Below, in pieces: positions 26,090 to 33,810 of a DNA stretch of 64,000 bases (positions are counted from its first letter, which is position 1; every line of letters begins with the position of its first letter). The notes under the pieces are model-generated. The model ran no database searches, had not been told where the DNA came from, and saw only the letters and a program-made list of their open reading frames with translations. Source of the stretch: Kitasatospora purpeofusca (GTDB taxonomy: Bacteria > Actinomycetota > Actinomycetes > Streptomycetales > Streptomycetaceae); NCBI RefSeq assembly GCF_000718025.1, contig NZ_JODS01000011.1, forward strand, positions 186,001 to 250,000. Direction: 5' to 3'. A program made the translations under genes and the position numbers.

Positions 26090-27421
26090 TTGATCAGCGT
26101 GTTCGACCTCTTCCGCGTCGGCATCGGACCGTCCAGCTCCCACACCGTGGGCCCGATGCGCGCCGCCCGCCGGTTCGTCAGCGGACTCGAGGGGGACGGC
26201 CTGCTGGCCCGCGTCGCCGCCGTCGAGGTCGAGCTGTTCGGCTCACTGGCCGCCACCTGCACCGGCCACGGCACCGACAAGGCCGTCCTGCTGGGACTCG
26301 CCGGCGAGGAACCCGGGACCGTCGACATCGCCACCGCCGACGAACGCTTCCGCCGCTGCACCGCCGAGGGCCGAGTCCCGCTGCCGGGCGCGCACACCGT
26401 CCGCCACACCCTGCTCCTGCACCCCGACCGGACCCTGCCCGCCCACCCCAACGCGCTGACCCTCACCGCCCTCGACCGGGGCGGCGCCGTCCTGGACAGC
26501 CGCACCTTCCACTCCGTCGGCGGCGGCTTCCTGCTCGGCGAGGACACCGGCGAACCGGTTGACGTCCCCCACCCGTTCGACGACGCCGACCAACTCCTCC
26601 GGCTCGCCGGGGACGGCCGGATCAGCGACCTGATGCTCGCCAACGAATGCGCCCGACGGCCCGAGAGCGAGGTCCGCGCCCGACTCCTGCACCTGTGGGA
26701 CGTCATGCGCGGCTGTGTCGAACGCGGTTGCCGCACCGAAGGCGTCCTGCCCGGCGGCCTGAACGTCCCCCGCCGCGCCCCCGCGCTCCACCGCCGCCTC
26801 ACCCGGCACCGCGACACCGCCGACCCGCTGCACGCCATGGACTGGGTCGCGCTCCACGCCCTGGCCGTCAACGAGGAGAACGCCGCCGGCGGCCGCGTCG
26901 TCACCGCCCCCACCAACGGCGCCGCGGGCATCGTTCCCGCCGTCCTGCACCATTACCACCGGTGCGTCCCCGGCGCCGACGACGACCACACCGTCCGCTT
27001 CCTGCTCACCGCCGCCGCCATCGGCAGCATCGTCAAGCGCAACGCCTCCATCTCCGGCGCCGAGGTCGGCTGCCAGGGCGAGATCGGCACCGCCGCCGCC
27101 ATGGCCGCCGCCGGACTGACCGAACTCCTCGGCGGCACCCCCGGCCAGGTCGAGAACGCCGCCGAGATCGCCCTCGAACACCACCTCGGCCTGACCTGCG
27201 ACCCGGTCGCCGGACTGGTCCAGATCCCCTGCATCGAACGCAACGCCATCGGCAGCCTCAAGGCCATCACCGCCGCCCGGCTCTCCCTCCACGGCGACGG
27301 CACCCACCTGGTCCCGCTCGACGCAGCGATCCGCGCCATGCGCGACACCGGCGCCGACATGAGCACCAAGTACAAGGAGACCGCCCGCGGCGGCCTCGCC
27401 CTCAGCTTCCCCCAGTGCTGA
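26090..27421 (+). CDS. sdaA: L-serine ammonia-lyase (L-serine dehydratase), 443 aa
   Basis: Iron-sulfur enzyme that converts L-serine to pyruvate and ammonia. Single-chain form with beta domain first (ISVFDLFRVGIGPSSSHTVGPM, the serine-binding SSSHT region) and alpha domain second (VTAPTNGAAGIVPAVL, SGAEVGCQGEIGTAAAMAAAG, CDPVAGLVQIPCIERN). The cysteines in GCQGE, CDPVAG and IPCIERN are the expected cluster ligands. The chosen start is TTG 26090 with CCAGGAG seven bases upstream; GTG 26099 is the alternative. Length is normal for the family. Transcription may end far downstream, since the next strong hairpin is at 27856. Confidence 0.95.
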   Translation: MISVFDLFRVGIGPSSSHTVGPMRAARRFVSGLEGDGLLARVAAVEVELFGSLAATCTGHGTDKAVLLGLAGEEPGTVDIATADERFRRCTAEGRVPLPGAHTVRHTLLLHPDRTLPAHPNALTLTALDRGGAVLDSRTFHSVGGGFLLGEDTGEPVDVPHPFDDADQLLRLAGDGRISDLMLANECARRPESEVRARLLHLWDVMRGCVERGCRTEGVLPGGLNVPRRAPALHRRLTRHRDTADPLHAMDWVALHALAVNEENAAGGRVVTAPTNGAAGIVPAVLHHYHRCVPGADDDHTVRFLLTAAAIGSIVKRNASISGAEVGCQGEIGTAAAMAAAGLTELLGGTPGQVENAAEIALEHHLGLTCDPVAGLVQIPCIERNAIGSLKAITAARLSLHGDGTHLVPLDAAIRAMRDTGADMSTKYKETARGGLALSFPQC

Positions 27422-27489
27422 CCATCGGCCGTCCTGTCGCGCTGCCGCGGCCGGCACCGACCGGGCGGGGCAGAACGGGGACTGAGACC

Positions 27490-27840
27490 GCTCTGCCGAC
27501 GCCTCGGCACGGCACGCGCCGTTCGGATCGTCCTGCCGGCCGCCGCACCCTTCGGCGTGCTGCCCCCGGCAGCCGGCCCCGGACCGCGGGTCGCCCTGTA
27601 CGCGGTCGGCCCGGTCGTCCTGGTGGCCGGGGCAGTGCTCCGCAACGTCGTCCTCGGGAGCTTTCGCCAGACCTGCGACCCGCCCGCGCTGCTCGGCCGG
27701 GTCGTGGCCACCTCGGTGTTCGCCAACCGGGCAACCATCCCGATCCGTGCCGTCGCGGGCGGCACGCTCGGCGCGACGCTCGGGCTCCGGGCCACCATGT
27801 GGATCACGGCAGTTCCCGGACCGGGGCCCGCCCGGGCGGC
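27490..27840 (+). pseudogene. C-terminal remnant of an MFS transporter
   Basis: A plus-strand frame reads RRLGTARAVRIVLPAAAPFG, VALYAVGPVVLVAGAVLRN, FRQTCDPPALLGRVVATS and GTLGATLGLRATMWITAV. The order and the F-R-Q-x-x-x-P-P-x-L-L-G-R-V motif are those of the last third of DHA1-type MFS proteins. No membrane helices of the first two thirds are present and the upstream sequence is the end of the serine dehydratase gene, so this is a decayed 3' fragment. Confidence 0.6.
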
Positions 27841-27855
27841 TCCGGGGCGGAACAG

Positions 27856-27891
27856 GTGCGGGGGCCGTGCTGGTGTGCACGGCCCCCGCAC
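27856..27891 (+). terminator. 15-bp perfect hairpin
   Basis: GTGCGGGGGCCGTGC (27856-27870), loop TGGTGT, GCACGGCCCCCGCAC (27877-27891). Probably the terminator for the serine dehydratase or the lost MFS gene; it also lies ahead of the convergent DIP1984-type gene. 27892-28118 contains no gene that I can see. Confidence 0.75.
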
Positions 27892-28118
27892 CCGGGGTGT
27901 GGGGCGCCCCGTTCCCGCCCTCGTCGTCCCGGATCTGCACATGGTGGTGAGCTGTGCGGTGTGCTCTGTCACCTGTACGCGATGCTGAGCTGCATTGTCG
28001 GTGAGGAATTGAACCTCTGCGTTGCTCTTCACGCGCCAGGGGCCGGATGGACCGCCGACCCGCGGTGTGTGCACGCCTCCGTGACGACTACCTGCTTCCC
28101 ACACCCGGCTTGTGGGGA

Positions 28119-28592
28119 TCAGTCCTCGATCAGGTCGATCTCCCAGTTGGTGCGCTGGATCAGGGTGTCCACCTCGCGGATCTCCTTCGCCAGGAGGTCT
28201 GCCTCGGCGCGGAGCTCGGCGACCGGCAGGGCGGAGAGGATCCTGAGTTCCGAGCGCAGTTGCCGTACGGCTCCGCGCTGGTCGCGTCCGGAGGCGGCGT
28301 CGGCGGCCGCGGTGGTCACCGAGTGGCGCAGCCGCAGGACGTCGCGGCGGGCGAGGGCGTCGGTCAGAGTGCCGCCGCCCTCGACGACCGCGGTGGAGTT
28401 GGTCCGGTTGATCTGACGGATCAGCCGCTCGAGCTCGTCCAGCACCTCGCTGGCCTGGGCCAGGACCTCCGCCGCGTTCTCGGCCGGCTCCTCGCCCTCC
28501 TGGTAGCGGGCGCCGGCGACGACACGTGCCCGCAACTGCTCCACCCGCCGCACCGCGGCCGCGCGCTGCGCGAGCGCTTCAGCCAGTTTCAC
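28119..28592 (-). CDS. DIP1984 family protein, 157 aa
   Basis: Small helical protein resembling the DIP1984 family (sometimes called septicolysin-like). The N-terminus KLAEALAQRAAAVRRVEQL, the LIRQINRTNSTAVVEGG motif and the C-terminal LAKEIREVDTLIQRTNWEIDL motif match what I recall of the family; both Asn-Arg-Thr-Asn and the W-E-I-D-L ending are characteristic. It is predicted to form coiled coils, with no signal peptide or membrane helix. Start GTG 28592 with AGAGGTG upstream. The molecular role of the family is unknown to me. Confidence 0.8.
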   Translation of the reverse strand: MKLAEALAQRAAAVRRVEQLRARVVAGARYQEGEEPAENAAEVLAQASEVLDELERLIRQINRTNSTAVVEGGGTLTDALARRDVLRLRHSVTTAAADAASGRDQRGAVRQLRSELRILSALPVAELRAEADLLAKEIREVDTLIQRTNWEIDLIED

Positions 28593-28697
28593 CGCGTCAT
28601 CACCTCTGTGTCCTACTGATCGTCCGGCAAGTATGCACGTCAGTCCCTCACGGCACGGCTCGCGGGGTGGGGTCCGGACGTGGTGCGGGAGGACCGC

Positions 28698-29732
28698 TCA
28701 CTCGTGGAGCGTCTCCTTTCTGCCGGGGCCGTCGGGGACGCGGTCGTCGAGGAGGGCTTTGCCGAGGGGGGTGAGGGTGTGGCGGACGCGAGGGCCGGTG
28801 CGTTCGGTGGTGAGGAGGCCGGCGGCGCGCAGGACGGTGGTGTGGTGGCTCGCGGTGGCGGGCGAGGTGCCGGTGCGGCGGGCGAGTTCGGCGGTGCCCG
28901 CCGGGTCGGCCGCCGCGCGCAGGGTGCGGGCGCGGGTGGTGCCGAGCAGGGCGACGAGCGCGCCGTCCGGCCCGTCCGGGGCGGCCTGGGACCAGATCTC
29001 GCGGTAGGTGGTGAGGTCCGGGGCGAGCGGGTAGTGCAGGACGAGCGGGTGGTCGAGGCCGCGGTTGTCGGTGAGGGCCAGCGGCTCGGGCCAGAAGAAG
29101 GTGGGGACGAGCATCACGCCCGCGCCGCGCAGCCGCAGGTCGGCGTCGACGGGAGAGGGCAGCGTCAGCACCGGTGACTGCCACCGGATGCCGGGGTCGA
29201 GGCTGCCGAACAGTCCGTCCAGGCCGAGGTCGGCGACGAGGGTGGCCCGCCGGGCGCGGTCGGTGTGCGCGGCGGCCAGCAGCTGCGACCAGTACGGCGC
29301 GACGGCGAAGGCGTGGTAGTCGCGGAGCCGGCGGTCGACCAGTTCGCGCCACTCGCGGTCGCCCCGGTGCAGTTCGTGGACCCAGCGGGGCGCCCGGGGG
29401 CGCGTCCCGCTGAGGGTGGGCTGCTCGGCGGTCCACCGGCGGCCGGGCAGTGACCAGGTCTGCTCCAGGCTCTCCGGCAGGGTGTGGCTGCCGGCGTGCA
29501 GCAACGCTTCCGCGGCTTCCGCCGCCCCGACCGGCGTCGCCAGGTCGAACAGCACCCGCTGTTCCGGACGGATGCTCCTGCGGGTCCGGCTGCGCCACCC
29601 CTCCAACGCCACGCCGCCGACCTCGCGGGCCTGCACCAGCGACAGGCTCAGCATCGACTCGGCGAGCGGGTCGGGTGCGCGCGCGATCCGAACCCTGGTC
29701 AGGTCCTCGTGGGTGAAGTGGATCCGCAGCAA
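28698..29732 (-). CDS. ArsR-like transcriptional regulator, 344 aa
   Basis: Two-part regulator. The first 260 residues are an unknown domain (RIHFTHEDLTRVRIA, then a WVHELHRGDREWRELVDRRL helix, then LVPTFFWPEPLAL), present in a Streptomyces family often annotated as winged-helix regulator. The C-terminus is an ArsR-type winged helix: LVALLGTTRARTLRAAADPA, TAELARRTGTSPATASHH and VLRAAGLLTTERTGPRVRHTL. No metal-binding cysteines are seen in it. The start is TTG 29732 after GGAGGGGGCGG; an ORF opening to 29807 is less likely because it would cross the ribosome site. Confidence 0.85.
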   Translation of the reverse strand: MLRIHFTHEDLTRVRIARAPDPLAESMLSLSLVQAREVGGVALEGWRSRTRRSIRPEQRVLFDLATPVGAAEAAEALLHAGSHTLPESLEQTWSLPGRRWTAEQPTLSGTRPRAPRWVHELHRGDREWRELVDRRLRDYHAFAVAPYWSQLLAAAHTDRARRATLVADLGLDGLFGSLDPGIRWQSPVLTLPSPVDADLRLRGAGVMLVPTFFWPEPLALTDNRGLDHPLVLHYPLAPDLTTYREIWSQAAPDGPDGALVALLGTTRARTLRAAADPAGTAELARRTGTSPATASHHTTVLRAAGLLTTERTGPRVRHTLTPLGKALLDDRVPDGPGRKETLHE

Positions 29733-30074
29733 TTCCGCCCCCTCCGTCGAACACCGGCAGGGGTGTTGCGGCGCCCCGGCCCCGCCCCCCTGCGGTCCTG
29801 GGACCACCGTAGGCGGGACGGCGCGGCAGGACCGGGGCGTTGCCCGGCGATGGCCGGATCGTTAGGGCCGGCGGACGTTCTCGGCGAGCGGCCGGGCGAG
29901 CCGGAGCTGGGTGTGCGCGACGATGATCAGCCATGTCCACCGGTCCGCCGTCTGGCCCTGACCGGAGACCGCGGGCGGGCCCCGGCTTATCCCGTTGACC
30001 GGCGCCGCGCGGGTGCCGCTAGCATGCCCCCACGATCTAACGATCTTCATATTTCATGGGGGGACCTCACAGTC
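29733..30074. other. intergenic region, 342 bp
   Basis: Contains the transposase remnant at 29862-29975 and, at 29995-30025, a possible TTGACC / TAGCAT pair with a 19-base spacer for the following gene; the spacer is longer than usual. The 40 bases before the start (CGATCTAACGATCTTCATA) are AT-rich compared with the rest of the window. Confidence 0.4.
29862..29975 (-). pseudogene. transposase C-terminal remnant
   Basis: The minus-strand frame reading TADRWTWLIIVAHTQLRLAR and PLAENVRRP resembles the end of DDE transposases of the IS701-like type in Streptomyces, where RWTWLVIAAHTQLRLARPLA recurs. Only about 35 residues remain, with no terminal repeats visible. It marks an old insertion-element event between the ArsR-like gene and the LDTR-repeat gene. 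Confidence 0.6.
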
Positions 30075-31316
30075 ATGCGCGCTTCCCGCGCTGCGGCCTT
30101 CGCCGCGCTCATGCTCGCCGCAGGAACCGTTCTGCCGGCCGCGCCCACCGCCGCGGCCGCCACCAACCAGGTCGGTCCGGCCAGCACCTGGTTCTCGATC
30201 TCGAACTACCGGATCCTGGACACCCGGGAGGGCAAGAACGCCCCCGTGGGCACGGTCGGTCCCGACAGCGTCACCCGGCTCGACATCACGAAGATCCTCC
30301 ACGGCATCACCCCGAACGCCGTGGTGATGAACGTGACCGCGGTCGACGCGACCGCGAACAGCTTCATCACCGCCTTCCCCGGCGGCCGGCCGATGCCGAC
30401 GGTCTCCAACCTCAACGCCACCCCGAACCACAAGGTCACCACCAACCGGGTGACGGTGCAGGTCGGCGCCGACGGCGTGGTGAACCTCTACAACCACGTC
30501 GGCAACGTCCACCTGGTCGCCGACCTCCAGGGCTACTACACCGACCGGTACTCCGGCTCCGAGGGCAACGCCTTCGTCGTCGGTGAGCCCACCCGGCTGC
30601 TGGACACCCGCACCACCGTCGGCGGCCACCCGGGCAAGCTCGTCGGCGGCGCCGCGGGCGTCATCAACCTGGACACCTCCCCGGTGCAGGGCCCGACCGA
30701 CAACCTGGTCGTCCAGGCCACCGTCACGGAGCCGACCGAGAGCGCCCACCTCAGCATGTACCCCGCGGGGCAGAGCCCCTGGAGCACCTCCGACCTCAAC
30801 TTCGACCCGGGGCAGACGGTCACCAACGTCTCCTACGCCTACACCACCGGCGACCACCGGCTCGCGCTCTACACCAACAGCGGCCAGGCCCACGTCGTGG
30901 TGGACTTCATCGGCAGCTTCCAGCGGCGCACCGCCGACTCCGGCACCGCCGGCCTGTTCATCCCGACCGACCCGGCCCGCGTGCTCGACACCCGCGAGGG
31001 GCTGGGCGCCCCGGCCGCCAAGGCCGGCCCCGGCTCCACCACCCGGGTGAAGGTCACCGGCCTGAACGGCGTGCCGGAGACCGTCGCCGCCGTCGTCCTC
31101 AACCTGACCGGCACCAACGCCGGCGAGGACGGCCACGTCACCGCCTACCGGGCCGGAGCCGCGCGTCCGTCGACGTCCAGCCTCAACTACACCGGGAACG
31201 AGGACACCGGCGCCATGACGGTCGTCCCGGTGAGCACCGACGGCTACATCGAGCTCTACAACCCGCACGGCAGCGTGGACCTCGTCGCCGACGTCCAGGG
31301 CTACTACAGCAGCTGA
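30075..31316 (+). CDS. secreted triple LDTR-repeat protein, 413 aa
   Basis: Secreted protein made of three copies of a domain of about 130 residues. Signal peptide: RASRAAAFAALMLAAGTV followed by ALPAAPTAAAA-like cleavage region near residue 35. Each repeat opens with the R-x-L/I-D-T-R-x-G motif (YRILDTREG near 45, TRLLDTRTT near 170, ARVLDTREG near 305), contains VVMNVTAVDAT-type strands and a SNLNATP-type motif, and ends with a HLVADLQGYY / VVDFIGSF / LVADVQGYY strand. The fold is a beta-rich surface domain; I know of no function for it. Start ATG 30075 follows GGGGGGACC. A transcription terminator follows directly. Confidence 0.85.
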   Translation: MRASRAAAFAALMLAAGTVLPAAPTAAAATNQVGPASTWFSISNYRILDTREGKNAPVGTVGPDSVTRLDITKILHGITPNAVVMNVTAVDATANSFITAFPGGRPMPTVSNLNATPNHKVTTNRVTVQVGADGVVNLYNHVGNVHLVADLQGYYTDRYSGSEGNAFVVGEPTRLLDTRTTVGGHPGKLVGGAAGVINLDTSPVQGPTDNLVVQATVTEPTESAHLSMYPAGQSPWSTSDLNFDPGQTVTNVSYAYTTGDHRLALYTNSGQAHVVVDFIGSFQRRTADSGTAGLFIPTDPARVLDTREGLGAPAAKAGPGSTTRVKVTGLNGVPETVAAVVLNLTGTNAGEDGHVTAYRAGAARPSTSSLNYTGNEDTGAMTVVPVSTDGYIELYNPHGSVDLVADVQGYYSS

Positions 31317-31323
31317 TCCGGAC

Positions 31324-31355
31324 GCCGCGGGGAGGACAGCGCGCCTCCCCGCGGC
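31324..31355 (+). terminator. terminator of the LDTR-repeat gene
   Basis: A 12-bp perfect stem, GCCGCGGGGAGG at 31324-31335, loop ACAGCGCG, CCTCCCCGCGGC at 31344-31355, starting 8 bases after the stop codon. Confidence 0.85.
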
Positions 31356-31364
31356 GGCTCGGCT

Positions 31365-31598
31365 CCAGTCGGCCAACGGCCAGGAGCGGACGGTCTCGTA
31401 GTGTGCGAAGCCGCCGTCGGGCTCTCTCTTCACCAGGTGCGGCCCGGCGGCGTCCCACTCCGGTCCGCGGTACTCCGCGAGCGCCGCGGCCAGGCCCTCC
31501 AGCTCCGCCGCCGCACCCCGCTGGACGGCCCGCCGGTGCCCCCGGGAGAAGCCGGCCCGGGCGAGGGTCAGGTGCGGGTCGAAGGTGAACGCATCCAC
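31365..31598 (-). pseudogene. 2'-5' RNA ligase family remnant
   Basis: The minus-strand frame from GTG 31598 reads MDAFTFDPHLTLARAG, then an Arg/Ala-rich helix and LEGLAAALAEYRGPEWDAAG, and ends near HYETVRSWPLADW. HLTLAR is the second H-x-T-x motif of the 2H phosphoesterase/ThpR family, and the C-terminal strand pattern fits too. The first half with the other H-x-T motif is missing, and the frame runs on without a normal stop. It is a truncated, decayed copy. Confidence 0.6.
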
Positions 31599-31802
31599 CG
31601 CGAGGCCTCGTCCCTGGTGGGGAAGAGGAACGTCGTGGGGTACGGGGCAATCCGATGCCCGCCCGACCCAGGCTCCAGGCCGCCGGTGTCCATCACCTTC
31701 AGCGCCCTCCGGCGGCGGGCTGACGCGTGTACCCGCCGGGCCAGGGGCCCGGCGGGTATGTGGTGGGTGCAGGTGGCGTGGTGGTGCGGGGGCTCGTGGG
31801 GC

Positions 31803-32995
31803 CTACCAGTCGGTGCCGATGCCCGTGCGGGTGCCGAAGGTGTTCTGGCCGGTGCCCGGGTAGAGGTACATGTTTCCGGCGGCGCCCCGGGGGGCCTGGA
31901 CGGCGGCGATGTCCGTGCGGCCGTCGGCGTTGAAGTCGCCGCCGACCAGGTCGCGCATGACGTTCCAGCCCGTTCCGGCGCTCACCGGGGCCGCGAACCA
32001 GCCCGTGCCGGTGCCCGGGTAGACGTACAGCTTCCCGTCTCCGGTGCCCACTGCGGCGATGTCCGACTTCCCGTCACCGTTGAAATCACCGGCGGAGAAG
32101 TTGTCCAAGGTGTTCCAACCGGTACCGGCCGACCACGGCGCACCGAACACACCCGTGCCGGTACCGGGGTAGACGTACAGGCTCCCGTCGCCCGCGCCGA
32201 CCGCGGCCAGGTCGGTCTTGCCGTCGCCGTTGAAGTCGCCCGGCGTCACGTTGCCGACCGAGTCCCAGCCGGTCCCGATCAGGGTCCGCTGGCCGAAGGT
32301 GCCGAGGCCGTTGCCCGGGTACAGGAACATCTTCCCCGTCGACGCCTCCACCGCGGCCAGGTCCGGCTTGCCGTCGCCGTTGAAGTCGGCCGACGCGAAG
32401 CCCGTCATCCCCACCGGGGCGGCGGGGGCCTGGCCGAGGGCGTCGACGATCCGCTGCGCGTCGGCCACCTGGTACTGGTAGCGATCGGGGTAGGCCGAGC
32501 GCTGGACGGCCTGGCAGACCTCGCCGATCGGCTTGCTCGTCCAGGAGTTGTTCGGATACGTGGAGAGCAGCGCGTTGATGAACTTGCGGTCGTCATCGCC
32601 GGGTCGAGGCGCTGCGCGGTGCTGCCCCACGACGCCCGCTGCTGGAACAGGCCGACACTGTCGTGGTCCTCCATATTCGGGTTGTTCCGCAGGGTGGACT
32701 CCACGATCGCCGTGGTGATCGCGATGACCTCGGCCTGCTGCGGCACACCGATGGCCCGCACGGTGTTGACGACGGCCCGGGCGCAGGACACCCTGTACGC
32801 GGTCATCGCGTTCCGCAGGGTACCGGTGAGCTGCTGGTTCAACTGGGCTGCGGCAGCGCTGTCGGCGGAGGTGATCGTGCCGCACGACACATCGGGCAGG
32901 GCCGCGTGGGCCGGGCTCGTGGCGGCCACCGTTCCACTGGCCAGGACCGCGCTCACCGCGAGGATCTGCAGGGACCTGCGCAGGGTCTTCTTCAT
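31803..32995 (-). pseudogene. secreted lysozyme-like protein with FG-GAP repeats, frameshifted
   Basis: The N-terminal frame starts ATG 32995 with a signal peptide (KKTLRRSLQILAVSAVLASG ... SPAHA), then a lysozyme/transglycosylase-like domain: VIAITTAIVESTLRNNP, where the Glu of VES is the likely catalytic acid, and DHDSVGLFQQRASWGS. At about 32585-32600 the reading frame changes by one base; the second frame continues with KFINALLSTYPNNSWTSKPI and the rest of the domain, then four FG-GAP/VCBS repeats with FNGDGKPDLAAVE-type calcium motifs and LYPG(N/T)G endings, ending at 31803. Without the shift the product would be about 397 residues. Either a true null allele or an assembly error; codon use is normal in both halves. 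Confidence 0.75.
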
Positions 32996-33810
32996 GGAAA
33001 ACGCTTCCTTCGTTCGCAGGCTTGGTCAGCCGGGTCGGATGCGCCGTCGCCGGGGAATGGGGCGGCGACAGACGTCGAAAGTGCTGCGGGAACAGCCGCC
33101 CGCCGTGAGCCGTGCAGGAGGGCGGCGGTCCCTCGGAACGGGCGTAGCGGAACAGGCGCAGAGAGAACGGACCCTGAGTTCGGGTCAGCCCCGAGCGACG
33201 TGCGGCGGCGGCGTGGTGGCCCCGGTGGGGGGAACGGCGACCGCGGTGGCCTTGGCGAGACGGGTGCGAGGCATAATCCGGAGTCCTTTGCGAGAGCGAC
33301 GGAACGTGCGGATCGATCGGGGTTCCCGCTTCGGCGTCCCGCGGTGACGCCTCGCCGGTCCTGCCCGCCGGCGGGATCCCCGGCCGGCGATCACTAATCG
33401 CGCTGCTGCCCGGGCCGGTTGAAAGGGCTCTCGGCTGGACGGAATCGTCCCTGGACCGTTCCGTCCAACCGGTCGTATCTGCAGAGCAGTTGGCGGGGAA
33501 ACGGCCCGACCGGCGAACCCCCTGCCTTCCTCGGCGCAGGCGTTCCCATACCGCGGCCGAACCGCTGTCGAACCCGTCGCGCCTAACGTCCCGTCCGTCG
33601 GGGCGACGACCGTTCCGGAGGTCCGACGCAACCGGGAGGCTCGTCGAGCGACCCGTCGCGCCGCAGCGGTGCGCCCTGCCGTAGCAGGAACTTCGGAAGC
33701 AGGAACCTCGGGCCGGTGACGGCCTCGGGGTCACCGCGCCGGTGCGGCCCCGCCGCGACGCGACGGCTGCCGGAGCCGGGCGGGCGAACGACCACGTGGA
33801 GGAGATCGTC
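32996..33810. other. 815-bp region upstream of the LanKC gene
   Basis: Apart from the short frame at 33185-33274, no gene is seen. A direct repeat GCAGGAACTTCGG (33684-33696) and GCAGGAACCTCGG (33699-33711) lies 100 bases before the LanKC start with a 15-bp period and could be a binding site for a regulator. A TTGAAAGG at 33418 is the only suggestive -35-like element, without a partner. Confidence 0.4.
33185..33274 (-). CDS. possible short peptide or signal-peptide remnant, 29 aa
   Basis: ATG 33274 with AAAGGA nine bases upstream opens a 29-codon frame beginning MPRTRLAKATAVAV and ending in TPPPHVARG. The start looks like the first half of a secretory signal, but the expected hydrophobic core is broken by prolines. 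It may be a leftover of a secreted-protein gene. Nothing else in 32996-33810 looks like a gene. Confidence 0.25.
   Translation of the reverse strand: MPRTRLAKATAVAVPPTGATTPPPHVARG

Noticed and set aside
31600..31802. Possible small gene between the RNA-ligase remnant and the FG-GAP gene
   Set aside because: Open frames here lack ribosome sites and end in unrelated sequence.
32580..32605. Programmed frameshift in the lysozyme/FG-GAP gene
   Set aside because: No slippery sequence, no stimulating hairpin and no shorter product with a sensible end; ordinary mutation or error is simpler.
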